DNA of 64,000 bases, taken from Picocystis sp. L7. Taxonomy: Eukaryota; Chlorophyta; Picocystophyceae; Picocystales; Picocystaceae. Every line of letters begins with the position of its first letter. Within the stretch, counting starts at the first letter, position 1. The notes beneath the pieces are model-generated. The model was not told where the DNA came from and did not search any database. It saw nothing but the letters and a program-made list of their open reading frames with translations. This document shows positions 53,238-63,837 of this stretch, piece by piece. Position numbers and translations under genes: made by a program. The DNA lies in the NCBI GenBank assembly GCA_020975725.1, contig QXJR01000029.1, positions 124,001-188,000 on the forward strand, in the 5' to 3' direction.

Positions 53238-56200
53238 CGTAAGGTTGGAGAGACGTCGTCGTCCGTCGAGGAGACATCGCCTCTCCCCCTCTGAGGTCTG
53301 TTGTGGCTCTTCTTGTGGATGAGGCAGACACCGGGTTCATTCCATCCTTCACTCCCTCAGAAACCCACACACACACACATCCATGTAGGCAACACACAAA
53401 GGAACACGTGTGGATCGCATGCAGAGGAGGAGACCCTCTATGCCCACACCATCCAAGAGTGGGAGCAGTGCAGGTTGGCGGACATAAACGAAGGACAGCA
53501 AGGAGTGTCAAGCGCACATCAGGAACAGATTGGCGGGGATCGAACGGAACCGTCCGAGTTCCCCACGCACGACAACACCACGATATGGACGTCGTGGGCC
53601 CCCCAACCGAACCTACCACACCACCAAGAGGAGGCGGTTGAAACCACACCGGAGTTTGCATTGCATCGTTCAAAGGGTACACGCCAAACCATGTCCGTCC
53701 TTGCCGGCAACCCATCCAAGTACGAGAGGCATTCGATGCATTCCAAACGGCGCTTGGATGGTCCAACCAACTCGTCTCTTTGAAAGATGGAGCACAACCA
53801 CTCCCTCCTTTTTTGGCAGTGGTCCCCACTCGCGTGCCATCGCGGAAACTTCCTTCTCTTCTACCTTACTCGCGTTCCTCAATTCGCCTTGAATCCCACA
53901 CACGTAGGTGCATCCTTCATCGGAAGCACTCGGTGTGGACGGTCTCGCATGTGCGGTGCTTTAGCCAACATTAGTGGAGGAGAGAACGATCCGGGATGGG
54001 ACCAAGGTGAGGGGCAATCGTAGGAGAGGCCGAGGGAACTAGCCCAGTGGGGACGATGGGAGGAGGAAGGATCCTTGAAGAGAACGAAGCGAAAAATGAT
54101 GGACACGCCAATGAGAAGTTGGAACCCATGCACGTGAGCAAAGGATCGGATGGCGCGGATGTGTTACATGCGAAGGTTGGCAGCCCCCTTCTCTCAACAT
54201 TGGGGATCGAATTGTAGGTTTTCTTGTTCCCATGAAGAGGGCAAAAAAGGAGCTACAATCCCCACGCACTAAGAGAGTCTACCACCTTCGACCAACGATC
54301 AAGGGTGGTTCTAACCACCCGAGAATTGCCTATGCCATACATATGCGTATTTTCGTGTAAACGAAAGAAAATACCATGGTTGCACGCTTTCGAATCGTAG
54401 AACAACTTAGGTCCAAGGGCGTCCACCTACGCACTTTGGTATTCGTGCGAGTGGAGCGTGTGCGAACGTGGTCGAAGTCACGTGTTGAAGGCATATGGTT
54501 GGACGAGTAGCATGACAAATACACGGGCAATTACGTTGGGTGCGAGGGTCGGGCCGTGTTTTCGCAAAAGGAAGAGCATCCAAGGAAAGCAACGATAAGG
54601 CAACCAAGTGTTTCACAATTTCTTTTCCTTGCAACGTGTGATCTAAAAGAATCCTTATTTTGCTTTGTAGTTGGTAGGTCAAGGGTAGAAACACATTTGA
54701 AGCGTCAAGTTTAAAGTGCCGTGGATCTTCGTAGTGAGCATGTACATCACGATGCAGAATGTAAAAAGTTGTAGTGAGCCCCCTTACGATTTTTTGGAAC
54801 CCTCTCACACGAAGGAGTGCGTGGTATGCGGTTTCGGCGCGCAATGCACCGTATTCTCGTATTCTAGATAGACATGCAACTCGCCGTTCGATGGCTAGCA
54901 CATTGAATTCGAGCTAGCACTCCGTGAAAGTGTTGTTCTAAACCAAGCCTTCGTTTGCCATTGGAGAAGCTCGAAGTTTCGAAGGCAAAGGCAAATACGA
55001 CGGGGGCGACATGCCTCGATCGATGGCATCGTACGGCCGTCGTTTTCTTCTTCATTGGTGAAGGCATCCTTCGTCATGCATAGTTTGTTGTGTACGAACG
55101 ACATCACTGGTGTCGTGTTGCGGGTGGATCGAGAAACAGGCGCGTTGGTATCTTGCCCGCTCTCGCCCTCGTCCGGGTGAATTTCCCGCGATTATTTCCT
55201 CTGCGGTATGTGGGTTCGTTCGAGATTCGCCTTGGGTGCGTGTTGTACCATGTAGGTACTCCTCTTGCCTTGAAGAGCCCTCGTAGGGTTCGTCGCGTCG
55301 ATTTCCTTGGCATCTTCCATGTATCGCAGAGGATCTACCCCCCCCCCACCTCCTTCCCTGCGACGGGGGGGAGCCCTTCGGACTCGTCCTTCCCTTGGTG
55401 TTCCTTGGGGATCTGTCCTCGGGTTCATGGCTGGATGGGTGCCGATGGTTGCTAGGTTCCTCTCCCCACATCCCAATCGTGTTTCGTGTGTTGGGTTCTC
55501 CATGGGTTCTTCGCGGGTGATGCTTCGTTGGATGGCTGGGCTTGGTTCCCCCCGTTTCTGGACCGATCGTGTCCGTCCCCTTGGGTCCATGGACCCGGCC
55601 CCGCTGTCGTTCCTCGTCGATCCACGTTCTCCATCCCCCCTTCCTGGCCCTCTTGTTCCTTTCTTTCCCGTCTCCGAGTTCATCCCCGCCGAGGCTTCGA
55701 TCGGACCCCTGTCCCCACCCCGGGGAAAAGGGGGGAGGGAACCGGGGCACCCCCGGGGTGAGACCGGGGTTGAAGGAGGGGGACCACGGGGTCAACCCTT
55801 CCCTTTCTCCCCCTTCCTTCCCCTCCACCCACGAATCCAATGGTGGGGGCTGGGGAACCCACACACCCCACCCCACCCTCGAAGGGACACACACACACAC
55901 CCACACGTCTCGTGCTTGGTTGGTCGTGGACCGCGGTGGTTCGGAGTTCGTCTGCCACACGCAAACGCGCGCACGCGTGCGCACGTCGCGTCCGAAAGGG
56001 TGGTGCACGAACCAAGTGCACGGCTGGTATCCACCGTGGGACGCGGTAGGAAAAAGGAGCACCGTCCGAAGAGACGGGAGACGCGTGGACGAACCCGTGC
56101 CGGGTGCTCTCCCTGCTGGTCGTGGTTGGAAACGTGACGAACCGCAATCAAAGACCGGAAGACGTGGAAGAAGCTTTTTCCAACAACAACGACCACGAAA

Positions 56201-56278
56201 GAAGAAGAAGAAATCAACCACGCAGGAGAGGAAGTGCACCGAGTGGATCGGAAGGACGCAGAAAGAACAGGTCGGAAG
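53238..56278. other. Intergenic stretch, GC-rich on its right side
   Basis: No motif-bearing gene. 53.2-55.0 kb has only short frames. 55.1-56.2 kb is GC- and C-rich with long overlapping frames on both strands (for example 55052-56359 on the minus strand) whose Pro/Arg/Gly-rich translations look like compositional artefacts. Short CA runs occur near 53370 and 55890. The right part probably contains the promoter of the next gene. Confidence 0.45.
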
Positions 56279-56926
56279 ATGAGACTGAGAAGCGCAGCAC
56301 GTGTGGAAGCCAGAGCATGGCAAGGGGAATGGAACGTGAAAGACCTCGATTGCACCCATGAAAGGAAGAAAACGTACGAATCACAAGAAGGAAACGAATG
56401 CAGGACGCCCAACAAGAGTAACAATCAACCAAGTGGGTCGAACAGAGAAAGGGGCGAACAAGAAGCACGAACCCCTGTGCCGAAAAACATCAAGGTGAGT
56501 GAGAGGTCTAGGGCGAAGCGCATCGCCGAAGAAAAAGTGGAATTCAGGCGTATCCACCAAAGGAAGCATCGGAGAGAGTCCAAACGTACCGAGACTGACT
56601 CGGTCGCTCCCTCAATCCACGACGCGGACCCGAACATCTCGCGTGGCCGTCGAACGCCTGCTTGTACTTACGCGGAACGGAACATTCATGGAATCGCACA
56701 GAAATGCAAGGAGGTGGAGGAAGGAGAACCATCCACGCCGGTGCAAGACACCATGCAAAACGTGCCGCCAACCCCAGTGGCTCCTAAAAAAGCACCGCCA
56801 CGGACTAAGAAACGCCCTCATGACTTTCTCATGTCCGCGCGGCGCCTCGTCTTCACCGAATCCAACCTCAAAAAATTCAACGACATACCTTCGAACTTTC
56901 CAAAGGTTAAATCAGCACGCCACTGA
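56279..56926 (+). CDS. Small basic protein of unknown function, probably two exons
   Basis: Not recognised. The frame from the ATG at 56279 is open to 56926 (215 residues), but a good intron may lie inside: donor GTGAGTGAG after AAG at 56494, acceptor CACAG at 56701, and a CTTAC site whose A lies 31 nt before the acceptor, as in the other introns here. Its length is a multiple of three, so both forms keep the frame; the spliced product would have 146 residues. The protein is highly basic and disordered, with Thr-Pro sites (ARTPVP, PSTPV, PPTPV) suggesting CDK-type phosphorylation. A conserved-looking C-terminus (DFLMSARRLVFTESNLKKF) follows. A nuclear or chromosomal role is a guess only. Confidence 0.5.
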   Translation: MRLRSAARVEARAWQGEWNVKDLDCTHERKKTYESQEGNECRTPNKSNNQPSGSNRERGEQEARTPVPKNIKVSERSRAKRIAEEKVEFRRIHQRKHRRESKRTETDSVAPSIHDADPNISRGRRTPACTYAERNIHGIAQKCKEVEEGEPSTPVQDTMQNVPPTPVAPKKAPPRTKKRPHDFLMSARRLVFTESNLKKFNDIPSNFPKVKSARH

Positions 56927-57175
56927 CAGAAGGCCCTACAATTCATTAGAAATGTGGCACAATAGAAGTGGGTGTTTCCTTGCGGGCATGATATGTTGGA
57001 ACTCTGGTCGCCACAGCCGCCGGTCAATGTGCAGCTTGTAACATCGAACATGGTGCTCTTGCGTGCATAGAATAAGATGACTGACAAGAAGTTCAAGCAG
57101 TACCTCAATACACTCATCGGTACGTTGCAATAAAGAGGGTAACGGATTCTCAGTTGCAAACCGGGATCATTTTCA
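56927..57175. other. Short convergent spacer
   Basis: 250 bp between the 3' ends of the basic-protein gene and argJ; no frame of note. Confidence 0.5.
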
Positions 57176-58561
57176 TTAAGTTGTGTACTCGGCATTGATT
57201 TTCACGTAATCGTAGGATAGATCGCATCCCCATGCCTTTCCTGTCTGTGGGCCATCCCCTATAGACACGTTGATCGCCACTGTACCATGCTCACTGCAAG
57301 TTGCTTTGAGGTAGGAACTGGCTGCCTTCACATCAAACTCCATAGGCTGCCCTTTCTCCATCAGCAGGTGTGGCCCAAGCTCGATTCGAAGATCATCGGT
57401 ACAGAATGTTATTCCTGCGTAGCCTGCTGCACATGCAATCCTTCCCCAATTTGGGTCATGACCAAAAACGGCAGCTTTTGTTAAGGAGGAACCGGCGATG
57501 GAGCGTGCGATTTGGTTCGCATCGCTTCTCGCTTCTGCCCCGGATACAGTCACCTCGATCAGTGCTGTAGCTCCTTCACCGTCCCAAGCAATGGCCTTGG
57601 CACATCCTTCGCACACTGCAGTGACTGCAGCTTCCAAGTTCTTGAAAGCGGCGCCGCTGTCCTCCGTTATTTGTTCTCCGCCTGCAACGCCATTGGCAAG
57701 ACCGATCACAGTATCGTTTGTGGACGTGTCTCCATCTACGGTCATTTGATTGAACGTGTTAGTGACAGCATTGGAGAGGATTTTGCGCCATGCAGACGTG
57801 CTAACATGGGCATCGCAGGTAATGACCCCCAGCATGGTAGCCATATTGGGATGGATCATCCCAGACCCTTTGGCCATTCCCCCGACACGTACAGTGCTGC
57901 CCCCAATATCCACTTCCAGTGCACAACTCTTGCTCACCAGGTCCGTCGTAGTGATTGCAATCGCCGCCTGTTCGCCTGATACCTGATCCCTCCCTAACCT
58001 TTTGGCGATGGTAGGAATTTCTCTCAGCAGGGCATCCATCTTGATTCTCTTTCCAATGACTCCAGTGGATTCCAACAGGACGTCATCCTGCTCCACACCA
58101 AGCACTTCTGCCATGGCTTTTGCCGATGCCAGTGAATCATCCCAACCCGCACTTCCTGTTGCTGCATTGGCCTGTCCAGCATTGATGAGAACTGCCCGAA
58201 CCGTGTCTTTCTTCTGGAGCACCTGTTTGCAGTAGATGACGGGTGCTGCTGCCATGAGGTTCAAAGTGAAGACGCCTGCAGCTTGAGCTGGAACGTCGCT
58301 GACCACGATTGAAAGATCTGCTTTGGTTCCTGCACGCATTCCTGCCATCATACCCGCAGCTTGAAACCCCATGGGTGTGGTGACACCACCTCCTTCGACA
58401 CGATTCCAGGGTCCTTCTGGCACGAGGATGGGCGCTGCAGGGAGGTCAAAGGCCACCAGCCTTCCGTTCCCGTCATCGGCATGTCTTACCACGCGCCTGC
58501 GTATCCCTACACGTCCCCTTTTGGCGGCGGGAAGCGGTGCAAACGCGCACAGAGCCGACAT
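57176..58561 (-). CDS. argJ: Arginine biosynthesis bifunctional protein ArgJ (glutamate N-acetyltransferase)
   Basis: Transfers the acetyl group from N-acetylornithine to glutamate, closing the acetyl cycle of arginine synthesis; in plants and algae the enzyme is in the plastid. The 461-residue product has about 40-50 N-terminal residues beyond bacterial ArgJ, rich in Ala and Arg, consistent with a transit peptide. The enzyme proper starts near the [14 protein letters not shown] segment. The autocleavage site is HPNMATMLG, with the catalytic nucleophile Thr242 after Ala241. Other family blocks are [21 protein letters not shown] and GHDPNWGRI. The frame reaches upstream to 58591 only through a TTG, so the ATG at 58561 is used. 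No intron is visible. Confidence 0.94.
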   Translation of the reverse strand: MSALCAFAPLPAAKRGRVGIRRRVVRHADDGNGRLVAFDLPAAPILVPEGPWNRVEGGGVTTPMGFQAAGMMAGMRAGTKADLSIVVSDVPAQAAGVFTLNLMAAAPVIYCKQVLQKKDTVRAVLINAGQANAATGSAGWDDSLASAKAMAEVLGVEQDDVLLESTGVIGKRIKMDALLREIPTIAKRLGRDQVSGEQAAIAITTTDLVSKSCALEVDIGGSTVRVGGMAKGSGMIHPNMATMLGVITCDAHVSTSAWRKILSNAVTNTFNQMTVDGDTSTNDTVIGLANGVAGGEQITEDSGAAFKNLEAAVTAVCEGCAKAIAWDGEGATALIEVTVSGAEARSDANQIARSIAGSSLTKAAVFGHDPNWGRIACAAGYAGITFCTDDLRIELGPHLLMEKGQPMEFDVKAASSYLKATCSEHGTVAINVSIGDGPQTGKAWGCDLSYDYVKINAEYTT

Positions 58562-60878
58562 GTCTGTCGCGTGGGTCTTGATCTGGTTCAATCCATAATG
58601 TTACCCTCATTTTTGTTAATTGTGAACCAAGTCAACAACCAAGGTGCCACCTAGTGGACATGATGGTTTCAAAGGGGACGGAGGACAGCTTCGTCCTAGG
58701 AAGGAGGAACATTTTAAGGTCTTTAGTGGACTAGTGTTTTGACTCACCGTTGACCGTGGGCAACTGTATAAGGTCCACCTTATTGTAATAGAGATAAGAT
58801 TAGCCTAACAGACACATGCATACTCGTTCCCACGTGCCATCCACAACGGAGTACAACGAACAACAAGAAAGATGCGAAAAGGACGTGCCAGGCACACAAT
58901 CCGCCGATACCCCGTGGCACTCTCATCAAACGTAAAAGTAGGAGCCAGCAAGAACAATTTTGTCGGTTCAACTCGAAGCAGGTCGTTTCGACCCACCACC
59001 GATTCTTTCAATTTCACGAGAATGAGAGGACTTTTTATTGTTGGACACATCGAGCCTCAATAGGATCATGGATGATGTGTCCATTCGGACCGAATGCGGT
59101 GAGGCACTACTTTGCAACGGTTATTGTCGATGATCGCAAGCCAAGTTCGACGTAGACATGACAATGGACGCCTGTGCATGTCGAGGATCTTTCGAGTTTG
59201 AAGTTTGTGATGCCTTAAGTCAAGGTAAATCTACATTTTAACGGACGCTTCTCATTTAATACGGGGACAAATCGAGCAAACATCGACATGCTCGGTCAAA
59301 CACGTAACGTGCTATGAAGAAGTACGCTTTTATCCGCATTTGATCTGCAGCCCATGTTTGAGAATGAAAAAAACGCATGGTTTTAAAGACTCAGAGCAAC
59401 ACCTTTTTTAATCGGCTCGACTAGAGTAGCCGAGCACACACGTGGAATTGGAGTACCTAGCTCGGAGGAGAAAGAGCTAGAAAATTTACACGAGTGAAGA
59501 AAAGAAATCGGATGTAGAACAAGCGCCACGGTTGCTTCAAGGCTAGTGTGCAACCACCGTCCTTGCCCCTTCGAAAACAGGTAAATTATTGTGTTGCTCC
59601 GGGTCAAGCAATTATATTGGTTTCAAAAGACCAACGGGTATGGACCAATGAAACTCGCATCGGAAACTAGCTCTGCGAAGTACCCACGAGAGGCCGTTGA
59701 AGTTGTAGCTACAAAGTATGGCTTGGAACAGGGAGTTGGGGATTTACGGGCCCAACGTGGTGTTTGAGTGTGTTGTTTTTGCAACTTGGAAGAAGTGGCA
59801 ACGAAGGGTTGTTTAACTCGAGTTAAGAATGAAGACAACGATCAAAGGATGCACTTTTCATGGTGAACGAAGGACGTGGCATATTGCGTGCAAGAATGGA
59901 ATCCCGGCCATCCAACCCCAAACCGATTGGGTAAACTCAAACCACGTCACCACAGCGGTTATCCGTCCAAGAAAGTGGTCACAAGTGTGGACCAAGACGT
60001 AACAAAGTGGGGAAAGCGAGTTGGAGTGGGTGTGGAGACACACTGGGCAAGTGGAACCGCGTGTATTTTAATAGAAAGGTGTCGATCGGGTCCTCTAATG
60101 AGCATTTCATCCTTTTGAACCATTGCAAATGGCAAGAAGAAAATGGAGCATTCTCCTTGTTGTCCTCACGCCACCCCACCCTCAAAAGTTCATGTTCCAT
60201 CACTAACCTAATCATGCATTGTAAGATCCTCAAGGTTGACGATCATTGGTGCTTTCGTGTGTGGGAACGAATGAATGAACGCCTTGTCCATTCACGAGTT
60301 AGCCATCATGACATTTGTTTTTGGACCTAGGTGACTTTGTCCTCCACAAAAAGTTGCGAGCAAAGGAATAGAGATCCTAGGCGTCTATGTAGCCCATTTC
60401 TATTTGCCTCTGCTTGCTTATCCTCGATAGGCTTGAGTGTATCCATGCCAATCGAGTATCATCTAGCTTGGCATAGGATAGTGTGGCCCCATCCCCCGCA
60501 GAGTGTCCTCGCACGAGTTGGCCTCGTGTTTTTTCCACGGTTCGACCATACCCATCATGGCAGCCTTGGTAGGTCTTTCCGTGGTGGTCTCGGTGCTTGT
60601 GCAGGTGTGTTTTTCATGCGTGTAGGTATCCCATACATTCCTCGTGTGGATTTTCATCGCATGGTTTGGATGGTTTCCATCGTGGAGATCTACCACGTGG
60701 AGCTGTGATCTTCGCAGGGGGAAGGGGCCTTCCACTTCCCGTCGAGGAAGCACCCCTTTCTTGGCAGTACTACTCTATTCGTCCTCGTCGTGCATGGGGA
60801 TCCGTGGTCGTGGATCGAGGCGAACTGGATGTGGCCGATGTCTGACGTTTCGCGTGGTTGCCTTTCGACACAAGCACC
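58562..60878. other. Intergenic stretch without a recognisable gene
   Basis: About 2.3 kb with short frames only. At the right edge, CTGAC at 60842-60846 followed by AAG at 60872-60874 fits the branch-acceptor pattern of the other introns. An intron in the 5' untranslated region of the R3HDM4-like gene is therefore possible, though I could not place its donor. Confidence 0.4.
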
Positions 60879-61863
60879 ATGGGACGTGATGCAAGCCGCA
60901 GGAATCGCAGAGGATCTACCATGGTGAGTTGGCAGGATGTTGGGAAGGAAATGAAGAGGAAAAGACACGTGCTGGAGGAGACGGGAGGTGTCGAAACGGA
61001 CGCGGGAACGATGGTGTAGCGCTCCTCCTCTCCCTCGACGTCGAGGAACGCCTTGCACAAGCATATTGTTTCGAACGAAACGCGAGACGCGAGGGCGAGT
61101 CTGGGGTGTTGACGGACCTCGATGGCGGGATTGCGAACGGCAGGAGGACTGGAACAGCAGGAAGTTGGCCAAGGAATGCACCCCAGAAGAAATGTCCGCC
61201 TTGATGGGAGGGAGGAGAGCAAGAAGATGGAGAAACGAGAAAGCCTTGCGAGACTTGGCAGGACCGATGTCAGCTGAACACATGGCGTCGTTGTTCAGTC
61301 CAGTACCGTTTGGCATGCAGTACGATTCGGCATGGACTGTAGCCATGCATCCGGATAATCTGCCATTGTGGGAGGACTTTATCAGCATCGACATGGACAA
61401 AGAAAGCATCGTCCTGGGGACGGACAGGACAGAGCAGTGCAGCAAGAGGGACTTTCTGTACGAAGCAAGATTGTGCTGGCAAAGGATGGGCAGCCGCTAC
61501 CGGCGGGTACTGTGCCGCGCTGCAACACATGAACCATCCCTTGTGAAACGACTGGAAGAAGTAATCGTCCAGTTCGATTACAGCTTGAAACAAGAATTGA
61601 TGATCGACTTTGAATCCAGGTTTGAACGTCTGATCTTCAATGGGCTTTGTGATTATCACGACGTGTTCTATCACACAAGCAATTTTGTAGGGGACTCTGC
61701 ACAGGTGCGTGTGCGAACGCGGAAATGGCAGAATTTGGATGCATTGGCCAGGGTGCCATGCACTGAGTTCCTTGTGCACATTGGGAAGATAGATCCCAAA
61801 TCTTCAATGTTGGAGCCAAAAAGCTTTGTGCAGGGTTGGGCAGTGTTGAATGCCTGCTCATAG
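60879..61863 (+). CDS. R3HDM4: R3HDM4-like protein (R3H-associated N-terminal domain plus R3H-like domain), two exons
   Basis: A 254-residue protein built from exon 1 (60879-60923, 15 codons from MGRDASRRNRR) and exon 2 (61144-61863). Exon 2 begins EDWNSRKLAKE and matches animal R3HDM4 in order. GRRARRWRNEKALRDL fits the R3H-associated domain. A segment ending LPLWEDFISID fits the VWNDFMN block, and KRDFLYEARLCWQRMGSRYRRVL the CFQRISRRLRAVL block. RFERLIFNGLCDYHDVFY fits the R3H-like region (SFERLLLHALCQY in man). The signature R-x3-H is R-x3-N here. The family probably binds nucleic acid; its role is poorly known. The frame read upstream of exon 2 starts only with GTG and runs through the intron, whereas exon 1 has a good ATG context (CACCATGG). 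Confidence 0.8.
60924..61143 (+). other. Spliceosomal intron of the R3HDM4-like gene (220 nt)
   Basis: Donor GTGAGTTGG directly after an ATG codon, acceptor GGCAG, and a TTGAC branch-like site at 61109-61113 whose A lies 31 nt before the end of the intron. The first exon is otherwise invisible because it has only 15 codons. Confidence 0.75.
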
Positions 61864-62951
61864 GAGGAGGTGCTGCCAACGCATTCCTCGAGCTTGCAGA
61901 TTTGCTCCGCAATAATTCTGTACAGTTGGACCCAAGCCCAGTATAGGTGAAAACATTTACCTTTGTACATGACTCGTGCACCCCTTCCCGGTCTCGGTTC
62001 CTTTTCGTTTGCAGTTTCGTTGTCTTTACCGTTGTCCTGCACAGTTTTGCGTCCATCACTTCTTCAAGCTCGTTTGCCGGCACACACGTTGACCTTGGCA
62101 ATGGCTGGAGCGTCCCGCACCGCTTCGGCTTGGGTTGCAGTGTATTCATCCTCAAAATTCTGGCAGGTGGAGGTTGATGCAGAGTGCTTACCATCTCTAG
62201 TTTAAGGATGGTTTTTGGGAGGGGGTTCATGCAGCTCGAGTCCGGTCACGGCTGGAGGGCGTGCAGATCCTGCAGGCATTTCACGAGGGGTTTTCTGATG
62301 ATAAGGATGCGCTTGTTCGAGCTTCCTCCACGAGATCTGGTGTGTTTCGTCTGTTTGCAGCTCCATATTTATTGTTGCCTTTGCCCTTTCTTCACATCCC
62401 TTTCCCCATTATTCCTGCAATGGTGGGAAGCTTTCCACGTGCGGTGTACCCCTCCACCGTCCAACGTTCGGTTGGTTATAGTTGAACGATTCCGACAGGT
62501 TTGGATGGGATGCAGGTGGTTCGGTTCGTGGTTCACAACCGTCCTTGTGCTTCTGTTTCGGATGGGGTGACCACGAGAGGGGTGGTTCCTTTTCTTTCCG
62601 GTGATTGGACGGGATCTTCCTTTCCAAAGGCGTTGTTCGAACCGACTACCCTGGGGTGAAGCCTCGTTCCAAAGGGACATCTGCATCCTTCTCTTGGTTG
62701 TCCCTCGTTTGCTCGGTTCTCCCTACTTCTCCTGTCCATGCCGTACGCCCTTATCCTTTCCTCCAACCGTTCGGGTTCGAAACCGGAACGATTCGGGTTC
62801 GAAACCGGAACGATTCGGGTTCGTAACCGGGAAGAAAGGAGCTGGGTCGCCCAACGTAGACAGAACGAAAACCAGCACGGACGTCAACAAGGCGACGTTG
62901 AAGCACCGCGGAACGCGAGCGCATTTCACGAGCGAAGGGAAGGAAGGAGGA
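61864..62951. other. Intergenic region upstream of the FTR gene
   Basis: Mostly non-coding. A 54-codon minus-strand frame near 62.2-62.4 kb (starting MELQTDETHQISWRK) has plausible composition but no match and may be chance. A 22-bp tandem repeat lies at 62770-62831. Confidence 0.4.
62770..62831 (+). repeat. Tandem repeat, 22-bp unit, about 2.8 copies
   Basis: Two perfect copies and one partial, slightly diverged copy of a 22-bp unit with core TTCGGGTTCGAAACCGGAA, ending about 120 bp upstream of the FTR start codon. Each unit contains the inverted repeat GGTTCGAAACC. Confidence 0.85.
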
Positions 62952-63398
62952 ATGCAGGCACGTGCGAGTGCTGGAACGAACTGGACCTTCCGCGTCGGGA
63001 AGGTGGGAGCACCGCGCGGGAGGCGTGCGACGCACGTCGTTCGTGCCGAGGTGGAGGTGGAGAAAAAGTCCCAATCCTTGGAAATCATGCGGAGGTTCTC
63101 AGAGCAGTACGCCAAGCGGAGTGGAACCTACTTCTGCGTCGACAAAGGTGTGACCTCCGTGGTCATCAAAGGGCTGGCGGATCACAAGGACGAACTGGGT
63201 GCACCCCTCTGTCCCTGCAGACACTACGACGACAAGGAAGCCGAGGTGGCCTCTGGGTACTGGAACTGTCCCTGTGTTCCCATGAGGGAGAGGAAGGAAT
63301 GCCATTGTATGCTGTTCCTCACCGAAGACAACGATTTTGTGGGCAAAGACCAAGACATCACCCTGGACGAAATCGTGGAATCCACTCAGGGTATGTGA
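62952..63398 (+). CDS. FTRB: Ferredoxin-thioredoxin reductase, catalytic (beta) subunit
   Basis: The plastid enzyme that uses electrons from ferredoxin to reduce thioredoxins, coupling light to redox control of carbon metabolism. The 148-residue product has about 35 leader residues rich in Arg, Ala and Thr (a transit peptide), followed by a body nearly identical to the land-plant protein. It contains GTYFCVDKGVT, GLADHKDELGAPLCPCRHYDD, WNCPCVPMRERKECHCMLFL. By homology with the cyanobacterial structure, Cys87, Cys106, Cys108 and Cys117 hold the 4Fe-4S cluster and Cys89 with Cys119 forms the active disulfide. All are present. The ATG at 62952 is chosen because the upstream frame has no leader-like sequence. 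No intron is visible. Confidence 0.96.
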   Translation: MQARASAGTNWTFRVGKVGAPRGRRATHVVRAEVEVEKKSQSLEIMRRFSEQYAKRSGTYFCVDKGVTSVVIKGLADHKDELGAPLCPCRHYDDKEAEVASGYWNCPCVPMRERKECHCMLFLTEDNDFVGKDQDITLDEIVESTQGM

Positions 63399-63816
63399 AT
63401 GGGCAACGGAAATGCACCCTAGGATGGCACTGGTACATACCTTGAACGTGGATCATTGCCCAAGATACAAGCCAAGAACCAGACAGGAAACAGGTTCAGT
63501 TGTTGTAAAAGATGAGAGTCGATGATCAAGTGAAACAAAGTGCATCCAGCCCTCCTCGAATCAAAGCAGGGAAAGACGCACGAGAAACATGCCTATGTAA
63601 TGGAAGCTTTATTCCTCTTGTCATCTTGATGTATTCTTCCTTCGGCAAAACATGTGATGGCAGAACCGCGTTAACAGCTCCTTATTGTTATTTGGTCTAC
63701 CACACGCGAAACTATCAGTACATGTATCCCATACAAGGTATAATCAAACGCCTTAAATGTGTTATTGGGCGCGTATAACTGGCGCATGCCGGCAAGAGAA
63801 AGAGTCAGACAGCTCA
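63399..63816. other. Convergent 3' regions of the FTR and CID-like genes
   Basis: About 420 bp between two converging genes, AT-rich, no frame of note. The right end carries one arm of the hairpin at 63804-63837. Confidence 0.5.
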
Positions 63817-63837
63817 TTATTGGCTAGCCTGTCTGAC
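63804..63837. other. Hairpin spanning the stop codon of the CID-like gene
   Basis: GTCAGACAG at 63804-63812 pairs perfectly with CTGTCTGAC at 63829-63837 around a 16-nt loop that contains the TAA stop (63817-63819). It might act in 3' processing or translation end, or be chance. Confidence 0.4.

Noticed and set aside
55322-55338. A 17-base match between 55.3 kb and the first exon of the R3HDM4-like gene (60904-60920)
   Set aside because: A match of this length is expected about once by chance when a window this size is compared with itself, and the flanks do not align.
55052-56359. A 435-codon minus-strand open frame, and equally long plus-strand frames in the same place
   Set aside because: The DNA is GC- and C-rich, several frames are open at once on both strands, and the translations are Pro/Arg/Gly/Ser-rich without any motif; this is compositional.
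61637-62230. A 197-codon minus-strand frame overlapping the R3HDM4-like gene
   Set aside because: Much of it is antisense to a gene supported by homology; the remainder has no recognisable feature.
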